Position numbers and translations under genes: made by a program
Assembly (NCBI GenBank): GCA_963575745.1
Contig: CAUYUJ010014766.1
Location: 166,601-204,100 of the forward strand
Source: Prorocentrum cordatum
Lineage: Eukaryota; Sar; Dinophyceae; Prorocentrales; Prorocentraceae
Direction: 5' to 3'
Length of the DNA: 37,500 bases
Shown: piece by piece, positions 19,636-28,317 of the stretch
Layout of the letters: the number at the start of each line of letters is the position of its first letter
Numbering within the stretch: position 1 is the first letter of the stretch
The notes under the pieces: model-generated
Told to the model about the DNA's origin: nothing
The model's input: the letters and a program-made list of their open reading frames with translations, nothing else
Database searches by the model: none

Positions 19636-19817
19636 GGAGGAGGAGGAGAAGGAGGAGGAGAAAGCGGAGCAGGAGAAGGAGAAGGAGGGGGAAGAGGAGG
19701 AAGAGGAGGAGGAGGAGGAGGAGGAGGAGGAGGAGGAGGACGACGGGGAGGAGGGGGAGGAGGAGAATGGGTAGGAGGAGGAGTAGGAGGAGGAGGAGGA
19801 GGAGGAGGACGAGGAGG
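19636..19817. repeat. GGA/GAA purine tract
   Basis: About 180 bases of purine triplets with short interruptions. Just before it (19540-19557) the small hairpin CCAAAAGTGCCAACTTTTGG lies in otherwise featureless sequence. Confidence 0.9.
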
Positions 19818-20171
19818 ACCAGTGGAAACCGAACAGTCATCAACGATGTTGGAATGAACCCTCCCTCCAAACTCCCTCTTCATAGGCTCCTACAACGGTT
19901 CATTTCCATTGAGGGAACTGCCTCGTTGGAAGACAACACTTTGAAAATCCTGAAGCGTACCAAAACATTGTTCTCGGGATTTCAACGCCACGTGTCAACC
20001 CGACTGCTGCGTCTTGACGATCCAGAACCATGCCCGAACGCTATTTTTGGGACTTCAATACTGCGAGTCAACATAACTGTTGCGCCCGCATAATCCTGAA
20101 TCCGTCCAGAATACCGTTTCTGGTACGCTGATCATGGGAACCCGTCAAACCCTTGCAACTGTTTAAAACGG

Positions 20172-20545
20172 ATGTGCGCGGCGCTAAGGCGAGAACCACA
20201 TTTTGAAAAGGAACCGCCCTCAATCCGTGAAAGAATGTGCGCGGCGCTGAGGCGAGAACCCCATTTTGAAGACCACCCGCCCTCAATCCGGGAAGCTCTT
20301 GTAAAGGCTTAAAGGGATATGCGCGGCGCTAAAGCGAGTCTCACATTTTGAAAACCACACGCCATCAATCCGCGAGACTCTTGCAATTAGTTTAAACGAA
20401 TGCGCGCGGCGCGAAGGCGAGAGCCACATTCTGAAAACGGCCCGCCTTCAATCCGTGAAACTCTCACAATTCGTTTAAACGAGTGCGCGTGGCGCTAAGG
20501 CGAGAGCCACATGTTGAAAACCCCACGCCCTCCATCTTCGAAGCC
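20172..20545. repeat. Five-unit degenerate tandem repeat, mostly ~82 bp
   Basis: ATGTGCGCGGCGCTAAGGCG, then GAGAACCACATTTTGAAAA and CGCCCTCAATCCGTGA, recurs from 20172, 20235, 20317, 20399 and 20483. The first unit is 63 bases and lacks the TCTTGCAA..GTTTAAACGA part found in the later ones. The text at 19980-20090 has a related pair (TTCAA..C..GTCAAC..ACTG.TGCG). Confidence 0.85.
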
Positions 20546-20640
20546 GCTGTCACTTCTTCAGCCTCAGAACCATGAGTGGTGAGGAGATCGGAGGCGAAAC
20601 GCCCGGCCCGCCCAGAAGACGGCCCTCGGGGTGCGACGGG

Positions 20641-20765
20641 GAGAAGAAGGAGAAGAGGGAGAAGAAGAAGAAGAAGAAGGAGAAGAAGGAGAAGAAGGAG
20701 AAGAAGGAGAAGAAGGAGAAGAAGAAGAAGGAGAAGAAGGAGAAGGAGAAGAAGAAAAAGGAGGA
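20641..20765. repeat. GAAGAA/GGAGAA purine tract
   Basis: A homopurine run of about 125 bases, mostly AAGAAGGAG units. Poly-Lys/Glu frames arise from it. The GC-rich stretch 20770-20954 that follows has no gene I can support. Confidence 0.95.
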
Positions 20766-20954
20766 ATGGAAGAGTCTGTGCCGGCCCGGCTCTCGTCTGC
20801 CCCCCGCCCGCGCCGCGGGGCCGCCGCGGCCTCCTGCGGGGCCGCGGCCGCGCCTGGCGCCCGGGCGGCTGCGCCCGCGGCCGCCGCCTCCTGGCGCGCG
20901 GGGGCGCGGGGCGCACGGGCGAGTTCGGTGGCAGCCCATGCAACAGGGGATGCC

Positions 20955-21180
20955 CTGAGAGGCGGAGGAGGGGGAGGAGGAGGAGGAGGAGGAGGAGGAG
21001 GAGGAGGAGGAGGAGGAGAGGAGGAGGAGGAGGAGGAGGAGGAGGAGGAGGAGGGAGGAGGAGGAGGAGGAGGAGGAGGAGGAGGAGGAGGAGGAGGAGG
21101 AGGAGGAGGAGGAGGAGGAGGAGGAGGAGGAGAGAGGAGGAGGAGGAGGAGGGAGGAGGAGGAGGAGGAGGAGGAGGGAA
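20955..21180. repeat. (GGA)n tract
   Basis: About 225 bases of GGA triplets with phase shifts. Minus-strand poly-Leu, poly-Ser and poly-Pro frames of 240-290 codons across this block and the preceding one are artefacts of the repeat. Confidence 0.95.
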
Positions 21181-21182
21181 GA

Positions 21183-21660
21183 CGTGAGGGAGAGGGGCAC
21201 CCGTGTGAGCGGAAAACAAACTCGAGTGAGCTGGTCCAAACGCGCTTCGCAGTGCACCAACAGCTGAGCTCCCATGAGCAAAGCCCCCCCCCCGAAGCAT
21301 CAGCCAGACGAGTCGGGTTTGCACCCTGACGCCTTGCTGGGCTCAGGGCGCGTTTCGGCACTGCCACTGCCGCCGCCACCCCTCGTCAGGGCCACCGACT
21401 CCGGTGACGGTGACAGCGACAGTGGCGGTGGCCGACGCGTCCAAGCCTGGCGGCGTGCAAAAAAAAACTGCGAGGAGCTCGATGTCCTCTGAGCCGGACG
21501 GGGGAGCAGCAGTAACGGCAGGCAGGGGAGACACGACAGGAGAGCAAGACAAGACAAGACACGACAAACGTGAGGGAGGCACCCGTGTGAGCGGAAGACC
21601 TGATCGAGTGAGCTGGCCCGAAGACGCTTCGAAGTGCACAAGAGCTGAGGCCGGAGCCAA
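21183..21660. repeat. Pair of ~95-bp direct duplicates (21183-21275 and 21566-21660)
   Basis: Both copies run ACGTGAGGGAG, GGCACCCGTGTGAGCGGAA, TCGAGTGAGCTGG, CGCTTCG.AGTGCAC and AGCTGAG, with about 80% agreement. The first follows directly on a GGA tract and the second precedes one, so the unit may have been duplicated with the tract edges. The sequence between them (21276-21565) shows no gene. Confidence 0.8.
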
Positions 21661-21714
21661 AACTGAAGCGCACAGAAAATTGCCAGGGCCCACCCTGCAG
21701 CTTCGGAACGCGAG

Positions 21715-22253
21715 GAGGGAGGAGGAGGAAGAGAAGGGAGGAGGGAGGAGGGAGGAGCCCCGGAGGAGGGAGGAGGAAGAGGAGGAGGAGGAGGAGGAGG
21801 AGAAGGAGGAGGAAGGAGGGAGAATGGGGGGAGGATGAGGAAGAGAAGGAGGAGGGAGGAGGAGGCGAATGAGGAGGAGGAGGAGGAGGAGGAGGAGGAG
21901 GAGAGGAGGAGGAGGAGGAGGGAGCAGGAGGAGGAGGAAGAAGAAGAGGAAGAAGGAGGAGGAGTGAGGAGGAGAAGCAGGAGGAGGAGGAGGACGGAGG
22001 CGGGAGGGAGGAGGGAGGAGAGGGAGGGAGGGAGGGAGGGAGGGAGGAGGGAGGGAGGAGGGAGGAGGAGGAGGAGGCGGAGGGGGAGGAGGGGAAGGAG
22101 GTGGAGAAGGAGGAGGAGGAGGAGGAGGAGGAGGAGAGGAGGACGAGGAGGAGGAGGAGGAGGAGGAGGAGGAGGGGAGGAGGAGGAGGGGCAGAAGGAG
22201 GACGAGGAGGAGGACGAGGAGGAGGAGGAGGAGGAGGAGGAGGAGGAGGAGGA
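21715..22253. repeat. (GGA)n tract on the 5' side of the LINE
   Basis: About 540 bases of GGA triplets with GGGA and GAA variants, ending AGGAGGAGGAGGA directly before the spliced leader of the retrotransposon. The tract resumes at 28181, so the element splits one microsatellite. Confidence 0.95.
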
Positions 22254-22275
22254 TCCGTAGCCATTTTGGCTCAAG
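22254..22275 (+). other. Spliced-leader relict at the 5' end of the LINE
   Basis: Exact 22-nt dinoflagellate spliced leader, beginning T and ending CTCAAG. It stands immediately downstream of the GGA tract and is the first sequence of the element. Dinoflagellate mRNAs receive this leader by trans-splicing, and genomic leader copies upstream of genes are known as marks of recycled cDNA. Here it indicates that the inserted copy was made from a mature trans-spliced transcript. Confidence 0.95.
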
Positions 22276-22446
22276 GTTAAAAGTTGTGAAGGGCTATAGA
22301 CGCCCGAGAATCAGCGATTAGCCTTGGCACTCCGTGGCCACTCTCGAGGCCGGCTGGAGGCCGAGGCTTTTCTTCTTCGAACCCACGGCGAGCTGCCCGA
22401 GCCGCCGTGACTTGCGAGCGAGGTCCCTTCGTGCTGAGACGCGGCC

Positions 22447-23682
22447 ATGGCGCCGGCGTGGACGTGCGGGACCTGTGGCTTCCACAACTTCGGGCACCGC
22501 GGCACATGCAAGCAGGCAGCGTGCAACGGTCGCAATCCTCATGGCCCCATCCCGCAGGTCCAGTTCTCCTGGGGGAACCCGTGGTGGGGCATGGGCGGGT
22601 TCGGCGGCGGCGGCAAAGGGGGCAAGGGCGGAGGAGCCTTCATCCCTGGCGGCGGCGGCGGCAAGGAGAACGGCTTCAAGGGAAAAGGTGGTGGTGGCGG
22701 TGGAGGAGGGGGGGGAGGAGGCAAGGCGTCTCCACCTCCCAAGCGTGAGCTTACGTCCGAAGAGAAGTCGTTGTGGCTCAACCTCTCGGAGGAGCAGTTC
22801 GCGCTTGCATCGCAGTCCATCCCACGCCACCAGAGAGACTCACTCATCCATCAGCGCGCTCTCCAGAACTATGGCCTCTCAGGGGCCAAGGCGGAGGCAG
22901 CGCAGATCAACGCGCTCATTGGAAAGTACAGCCAGCAGATGGTCCACCTCAAGCAGAAGGTGGCGCGCATGCAGTCGAAGGCGGAGGAGGCGGTCAAGGC
23001 CGCCATCGTGGCGCAGGAGGAGCTGGACACCGTCCAGCAGCAGCTCGAGGACGCGAAGGCCCGCGGGCTCTCGCTGGGCGCGCAGGGCGGTGCGGGCGAG
23101 GCGAAGGCGGCGCCGCCTGTGTCCCTCGCCCAGCCCCTGCAGCAGGCGCTCGACGCCTTCGTCGGGGCTCTCCCCGAGGGGGAGGCGGGCGAGGGTTTGC
23201 GCAAGGCCTTCGACACGATGCGCGAGACCTTGGAGGCGGCGGTGGCAGCGGCGGAGGCGAAGGAGCCGCCAGCCGCGGCCGCCGCCCCCGCCGCAGGCGG
23301 CACTGGCCCAGGCGGCCCAGGCCCCGCTGGGGGCGGCCAGCCGAGGGCGAAGCGGGAGAAACGAGGTGAAGTGGAGAACGCCGCCAGTGCTGAGGGTCGT
23401 CGTGCAGCTCGTGCTGATGTTGCTCGCGGCCGAGGCAGTGGGGGACAGGCAACGGACATCGAGATTGACGAGGACCAGCAGGACGAGCACATGGAGGGAG
23501 CCGACAACGCCCTCGCCCGAGTGGGAGATGGGCTACGTTCGGAGTTCCATGGAGATGAACGGGCACAGCAGTGCGTCTCGTCCGCGCTGGACAAAGTCAA
23601 AGAGCAGATGGAGAAGGAGAGAGAGGAGGCTGGCAAGAGGGGCAACCGCAGCAGGTCACCGACACGCTCGTGCGGCTCCTGA
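22447..23682 (+). CDS. LINE ORF1 protein: zinc finger, Gly-rich linker, coiled coil (411 aa)
   Basis: Probably the nucleic-acid-binding partner of ORF2, as in other LINEs where ORF1 protein coats element RNA. The N-terminus has W5-x-C7-x2-C10-x3-N14 and then C21 and C26, which is close to a RanBP2-type zinc finger except for a wider last spacing. Residues 50-92 are almost pure Gly with Lys. Residues 96-110 (PPPKRELTSEEKSLW) begin a non-repetitive part. Residues about 144-196 form a likely coiled coil (LIGKYSQQMVHLKQKVARMQ and onwards). A Pro/Ala/Gly-rich region, an acidic patch near 336-352 and an RS-like basic tail (RSRSPTRS) complete it. The start is the first ATG after the leader, in the good context GGCCATGG. 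The stop overlaps the beginning of the endonuclease reading frame. No homologue is recognised by name; the role is inferred from position and composition. Confidence 0.85.
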   Translation: MAPAWTCGTCGFHNFGHRGTCKQAACNGRNPHGPIPQVQFSWGNPWWGMGGFGGGGKGGKGGGAFIPGGGGGKENGFKGKGGGGGGGGGGGGKASPPPKRELTSEEKSLWLNLSEEQFALASQSIPRHQRDSLIHQRALQNYGLSGAKAEAAQINALIGKYSQQMVHLKQKVARMQSKAEEAVKAAIVAQEELDTVQQQLEDAKARGLSLGAQGGAGEAKAAPPVSLAQPLQQALDAFVGALPEGEAGEGLRKAFDTMRETLEAAVAAAEAKEPPAAAAAPAAGGTGPGGPGPAGGGQPRAKREKRGEVENAASAEGRRAARADVARGRGSGGQATDIEIDEDQQDEHMEGADNALARVGDGLRSEFHGDERAQQCVSSALDKVKEQMEKEREEAGKRGNRSRSPTRSCGS

Positions 23683-26600
23683 CGGCCTGAGTTGGGATTT
23701 TGTCTCAGCTAATGTCACAAGCTGGCCACGGTGCCAGTCTTTTCTAGAGGCCGAATGCCAGTCAAAAGTTTGTTTCCTTCAAGAGACGAAGGTCAAGGTA
23801 GGCGATACCGCTCAGGCGTCGAACACCTTGGCCAAGGTAGGTTGGAATGTTCGTTTTGGAACCTGTGATGTGACCCAGTCTGAAGGTTTATCAGCAGGGG
23901 TTGGTTTGGCCGTCCGCAAGGGGGTAGGCATGGGCAGCAATCCCTTGGAGCCTCGACCTCATTCCAGGGCCGTCGTGGCTTGGGTCGGAGGCTGCGTCGC
24001 GGGAGGTTTTTACGCTGCCAGTGTTTACCTCCCGAGCGGGGACGGTGTAGGAGCCGAGGGTCGCCGCACTCTTTTCCAGGTTGGGGAGTTTCTGTTCTCC
24101 ATGGGAAAGCCGTTCGTCATTGGCGGCGACTTCAACGCTTTGGAATCTGAGGTGAGAGGCACTGGTTTACTCGAGAAAATCGACGGGGTCATAATTCTGA
24201 CTGGCAAGCCTACGTGCAGAGGGGGCAAGGATTGGCGCGAGATAGACTTCTTCATTGTGTCGGCGAGCTTAGTGCCCTGTGTTTGGCGCTGCGATCGATT
24301 GGAAGGGTCTGAATTGTCCACCCACTACCCCATCAGAATGTCGATCAGGACGAGTACCCACCTGGGTCAGATCAGATGTTTGTGGACGCTCAAGAGGTTT
24401 CCTGATCTTCCGATCGGCCCAGCGCCAGTCCCACCAGGTTGGTGGGAAGGCATACAGATTCAGGTTGAGCAGCTGGTCCGCGAACCAGCAGTCACGCAAG
24501 CTCAGGTCTCGCAGGCATACGCATCATTTTGTCAGGCAGCCGAGCTAGAGCTCGCGGAGATGTACCAGCTGGAGCTGTCGGGCTCCAAGGGGAACTTGTT
24601 CGGCAGAGGCGACAAGTTTAAGTTCGTGTATAAACCAGCCATTGTCAAGGTTGGCGGGCCACATCCCCTGGGGTCTCCAGTGTCTAGGGCGATGCGAAAG
24701 TTCCACACGCGCCTTGAAGAGTTGGGGCACCTCAAGCGTAAGGGATACGTTGATGACGATATGCAGGTTTGTGAAATCAACCGAAAGCTTCAGAAGGCCC
24801 CCGAGCTGCTCTGGCACTCTTCAGGCTGGCGGGAGTGGCGAGCGTGTCATTCTAGTTTCACGGGCTATGGGGCGGCCTCGATCAGGGACGCCTTGGTTGA
24901 TTTGAGCAAGCTGATCCAGTCTGAGGAGGCGTCTTGGGTCAGGCAGCGTCAAAAGAGGTGGAGATCTTGGGCTTCAGAGGCGGTGTCTAACGGGGGGAGT
25001 ATGGCTCACAGGTGGGTGAAGGTCCCGAACGAGTGGATCCCAGATGAGCCAGGCCCTGACGGAACCCCAGGAGGAGCGATGGACCAGATCGAGGCCCTCG
25101 AAAGTGAATGGAAGGGTATTTGGAGGTACGGTGATCTGAAGGAGCCAGAGGCCAATTTTCTGCAGTCGTTACCCATGGATGACCCTCCAGAGCCACCTGA
25201 GCCTCAGGAATTACGTCGAGTTCTTGGAAAGTTTAAGAGTCGAGCGGCGGTGGGGGCCTGCAGGTGGCCGCCATCACTTTTGAAGTCCTTGTGTGACGAC
25301 GGGCTTCGAGTTTTCGGTCTCCTGCTGCACATGTGGGAGAAGTTCGTTTGTCTTCCTGAGCAGATCATGCTGCTCATCCTCCCTTTCCTCCAGAAACCAG
25401 AGAGTGGGCAGCGACCAATTGGTATTTTGCCCACACCTGTTCGTGTTCTTGGGAGATTGCGTCATAGGGAGGCGGAGAGATGGGAGGAGGCGAACCACAA
25501 GGAGTACATGTACGGGGGGAAGGGACGGAGCTGTGAGATGGCGGTATGGAGGCAAGCGATTAACAACGAGGCGGCTATCGCCAGCAAGTTTTTCCGTGCC
25601 TGCACGCTGATAGATCTTGAGAAGGCGTACGAGAGAGTGACGCACCAGCTCTTGCTTCGTTCGTGTCATCGACATGGATTTAGCATCAGACGCATTCGAG
25701 TGCTCCTCTTAGTTTACGGTGGGCCTCGCAGCATTAAGGTTGGCGAGGCCCTGTCCCTCCCTTTCACAGTCAACAGCAGCATAGTCGCGGGGTGCTCGTT
25801 CGCGACGACGCTGTTGAAGATAGTGCTTAAAGATGTGTGCGACGATTTTATGGCTAGATGGCCCCGTCTTGGATTGGCGCTCGTGGTCGACGATTCCACC
25901 ATTCAAGCGTTGGGGTCCGAGCCTTTCGTGAAGAAAGCACTGGTGTCGGGAACGTTGCAGTTTTGTCGGGGTTTGGAGGCCTTGGAGATGAAGGTTTCCA
26001 GGAAGAAATGCATTCTGGTGGCATCCGACATCAAATTGGGCAGATCTCTGCAGCATAGTTTGAGAGAGTTCAGTTTCAAGTATGTGCCCGCGGCCAAGAA
26101 CTTGGGCGTAGACTTTAAGTTGGCCTTCAACAAGGGCAGGCAGGTGACGAATAAACGAATCACCCTCGTGCGAGGCAGGGTGCGACGATATCGAGCGTTC
26201 CGATTCTCGAAGAAACCGATTCAGCAGGTCTTCAGAGGTGGGGGAACGCCCGCTGCGATGTATGGGGTGGGGGTGGTGGGGATGTCCAACACCGCCCTCC
26301 AGAAGCAGCGTGCCACGACGGCAGCTGCCCTTTTCGGCCCAGCCAAAGGAAGGTGCAGGGCAGTGCAGTTTTTGTTGGCAGAGGTGCCGCAGGTTGACCC
26401 GTCGTACCTGGCGAACGCCTTGCCGCTCATGATGTGGTGCAAGGCTATTTTTTTGCAGTGGTCAACGGAGGCACAGATGCAGACGGCCTTTGACAAGGCC
26501 AAGAAAGAAGCTACTAGAGGCTGGAGTGGTGTCATTGGCCCCGCTGGAGCAGTGGTACAGACTTTAAGTAGGTTGGGCTGGACTGGGACCTCCTGGTGTA

Positions 26601-28117
26601 GTTGGGTTACTTCGTCGGGGCTTCGCCTGGACTTGCGCGAGTTGGGTCCTCGAACGATCAAGGCCCTCGTAGACGACACCACGGAGCAGCTCAGTTTAAA
26701 GAAGGTTAGCGAGTATTATGAACTGTCTTGGGAGCCTTTCCTGGAACCGATCAGAGGTGTTATTGCCGAGCAGAGAAAGAGAGGGGACCATCTTGGGATC
26801 AGCCTTCTTATCGCTCAGGTTTCTGGAGGTCTCTGGACGCAGAAAGACTTGTTCAAGCAGCGCTACAGCTTGGACCCGCTTTGCAGATGGTGCAAGGCCC
26901 GAGAAGGGTCCGTGCACCACAGGTTATGGGGCTGTGATGGCTCCTGGTTTTTACGGCGTGATCTCGACCCAGGGGGAAGCCTGCTGCAGCAAGGGATCAA
27001 CGCCCACGCAGATCTTAGATGGACGCGAGCCTTGGTGCCCAGCGACCGCGAGGCCATCCCGAAGATTTTGCACGGAGCTGAATTTAAGTGGGCCCATCCT
27101 CCTCACCGTGATGGAACCCTGGGGCCATTTGTTTGTGTTGATGGTTCTGGATATGACAATGCCTACCGATGGTTGGTCAGAGCAGGATGGGCAGTAGTAT
27201 CTGTTTCTTCTACGCTGGAGGTGGAGGCCATAGCGTACGGCCCGTCACCGCTTCCAGTGCAGGATGTTCCCAGTGCAGAGCTTTTCGCCTTTTTTATGGC
27301 CCTGTCGTTCATGGGCCCTACGATCACGATTTGCACGGACTGTCAGATGGTCGTCGACGGGTGGGAGGCTGGGGAGGCAGGCACTACCCACCCAAACAAG
27401 GCGTATGCGGAGCTCTGGAGGCAGATTTGGAGGAGAGTCGTCGACGTCGGGAGAGAGAACGTTCAGGTTGTCAAGATTGCCGCGCACCAGTCGCGGCGTG
27501 CGGCATTCAACCATGGAGTACCGCCTCATTTTTTCCATGGGAACAGGCTCGCCGACGAGTGGGCCAAGAAGGGTGCCAAGGCGCACCCGATGAATTTCCA
27601 CGTCCGCGACAGGATAAGGTTTCACCATGATCAAGTTACCCTGTTGGCCAGGTTCCTGACTGAGGTGTTGAAGCATGTGCACAAGTTAGGGTACCCAGAC
27701 GTTGAGGCCATCAAGGAGCGTAGGCAGCGGGCCCATGTTAATTCAGAGGCCCCCCTGCTTGAAATAGTTCCAGATGATAAGGGTCACAAAATATTACAGG
27801 TTCCTGGTGGGTGGGGATGCTGTGTCTGTGGGATCGGGCGGGTTGCGCGCTCTCGGCTGGTGCAGCTGCCGTGCCCTGGGGTCCCCGTGGTCTTCCAGAA
27901 AGCTCACACCACCCACCGCCTTTGGGCCAATGGGCCCGTCTTGTGGTGCTCGGCGTGCGGAGTGTACGCCCAGCAGCAGGTCAAAGACCTTGCCGAGAGG
28001 TGTGCGGCTCGCACCGTCGGCGAATGGAAGAAGAGGTCACTGCGCCTCTTGAAGCAGGGCAAGAATCCGTCCGCGCCGAAGGCGGAGGCGGTAGTGCCCG
28101 TGCCCCTCCATCGGTGA
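23549..28117 (+). CDS. LINE ORF2 polyprotein: AP endonuclease, reverse transcriptase, CCHC, RNase H
   Basis: This is the enzyme of target-primed reverse transcription. Endonuclease motifs in order: SANVTSW (near 23705), FLQETK (23775), VYLPSGD, GGDFNA (24122), EIDFFIVS (24240) and STHYPI (24316), so all catalytic positions are present. Reverse transcriptase: RPIGIL, IDLEKAYERV with the first catalytic Asp (25609), a relaxed GCSFATTLL motif B, LVVDDS (25880) in place of the usual F/YADD, then KNLGVDF. A knuckle CRWCKAREGSVHHRLWGC lies at 26882-26937. RNase H: FVCVDGSG, SAELFAF, TDCQMV, VKIAAHQ and NRLADEWAKKGA (27127-27570), with all acidic residues in place. The end has CCVCG and LWCSACG (27815-27965), a Cys-rich C-terminal domain. 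The frame is open upstream to 22334 but there only shadows ORF1. I chose the ATG at 23549 (TTCCATGG), the closest one before the endonuclease; a +1 frameshift from ORF1 is an alternative. Confidence 0.93.
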   Translation: MEMNGHSSASRPRWTKSKSRWRRRERRLARGATAAGHRHARAAPDGLSWDFVSANVTSWPRCQSFLEAECQSKVCFLQETKVKVGDTAQASNTLAKVGWNVRFGTCDVTQSEGLSAGVGLAVRKGVGMGSNPLEPRPHSRAVVAWVGGCVAGGFYAASVYLPSGDGVGAEGRRTLFQVGEFLFSMGKPFVIGGDFNALESEVRGTGLLEKIDGVIILTGKPTCRGGKDWREIDFFIVSASLVPCVWRCDRLEGSELSTHYPIRMSIRTSTHLGQIRCLWTLKRFPDLPIGPAPVPPGWWEGIQIQVEQLVREPAVTQAQVSQAYASFCQAAELELAEMYQLELSGSKGNLFGRGDKFKFVYKPAIVKVGGPHPLGSPVSRAMRKFHTRLEELGHLKRKGYVDDDMQVCEINRKLQKAPELLWHSSGWREWRACHSSFTGYGAASIRDALVDLSKLIQSEEASWVRQRQKRWRSWASEAVSNGGSMAHRWVKVPNEWIPDEPGPDGTPGGAMDQIEALESEWKGIWRYGDLKEPEANFLQSLPMDDPPEPPEPQELRRVLGKFKSRAAVGACRWPPSLLKSLCDDGLRVFGLLLHMWEKFVCLPEQIMLLILPFLQKPESGQRPIGILPTPVRVLGRLRHREAERWEEANHKEYMYGGKGRSCEMAVWRQAINNEAAIASKFFRACTLIDLEKAYERVTHQLLLRSCHRHGFSIRRIRVLLLVYGGPRSIKVGEALSLPFTVNSSIVAGCSFATTLLKIVLKDVCDDFMARWPRLGLALVVDDSTIQALGSEPFVKKALVSGTLQFCRGLEALEMKVSRKKCILVASDIKLGRSLQHSLREFSFKYVPAAKNLGVDFKLAFNKGRQVTNKRITLVRGRVRRYRAFRFSKKPIQQVFRGGGTPAAMYGVGVVGMSNTALQKQRATTAAALFGPAKGRCRAVQFLLAEVPQVDPSYLANALPLMMWCKAIFLQWSTEAQMQTAFDKAKKEATRGWSGVIGPAGAVVQTLSRLGWTGTSWCSWVTSSGLRLDLRELGPRTIKALVDDTTEQLSLKKVSEYYELSWEPFLEPIRGVIAEQRKRGDHLGISLLIAQVSGGLWTQKDLFKQRYSLDPLCRWCKAREGSVHHRLWGCDGSWFLRRDLDPGGSLLQQGINAHADLRWTRALVPSDREAIPKILHGAEFKWAHPPHRDGTLGPFVCVDGSGYDNAYRWLVRAGWAVVSVSSTLEVEAIAYGPSPLPVQDVPSAELFAFFMALSFMGPTITICTDCQMVVDGWEAGEAGTTHPNKAYAELWRQIWRRVVDVGRENVQVVKIAAHQSRRAAFNHGVPPHFFHGNRLADEWAKKGAKAHPMNFHVRDRIRFHHDQVTLLARFLTEVLKHVHKLGYPDVEAIKERRQRAHVNSEAPLLEIVPDDKGHKILQVPGGWGCCVCGIGRVARSRLVQLPCPGVPVVFQKAHTTHRLWANGPVLWCSACGVYAQQQVKDLAERCAARTVGEWKKRSLRLLKQGKNPSAPKAEAVVPVPLHR

Positions 28118-28180
28118 GGGCGAGTTGCAGTGCGGGCATCTTGTCGTCACGGGATGCGTCGCTTGGAAGCGCAGAGCGCA

Positions 28181-28317
28181 GAGGAGGAGGAGGAGGAGGA
28201 GGAGGAGGAGGAGGAGGAGGAGGAGGAGGGGGGAGGAGGAGGAGGAGGAGGAGGAGGAGGAGGAGGAGGAGGAGAGAGGAGGAGGGAGGGAGGGAGGGAG
28301 GAGAGGAGGGAGGAGGT
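28181..28317. repeat. (GGA)n tract on the 3' side of the LINE
   Basis: GGA triplets followed by GGGA units (28284-28302). It continues the composition of the tract that ends at 22253, on the other side of the element. Confidence 0.95.

Larger units (their letters stand above)
22254..28180 (+). mobile_element. Full-length LINE (non-LTR retrotransposon) with 5' spliced leader, inside a (GGA)n microsatellite
   Basis: The unit consists of a 22-nt spliced leader, a ~170-nt leader region, ORF1, overlapping ORF2 and a short 3' end of about 60 nt, all uninterrupted. Endonuclease, reverse transcriptase and RNase H motifs are all present, which places it among the RNase H-bearing LINEs (I, R1, LOA and Tad groups); I do not assign a clade. 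There is no long terminal repeat and no poly(A) tail. The 3' UTR contains a small stem (CGCT/AGCG, 28160-28171) and then GCAGAGCGCA before GGA triplets. Because both flanks are GGA repeats, the target duplication cannot be delimited. An intact coding region suggests recent insertion or an active family. Confidence 0.93.

Noticed and set aside
20464-22274. Frames of 200-325 codons on both strands
   Set aside because: They are triplet-repeat readings of GGA and GAA tracts, open in several frames at once.
22334-23548. N-terminal 400 residues of the 1927-codon ORF2 frame
   Set aside because: This part lies over ORF1, starts at GTG, and is an Arg/Ser-rich shadow of the ORF1 reading; the real domain content begins near 23700.
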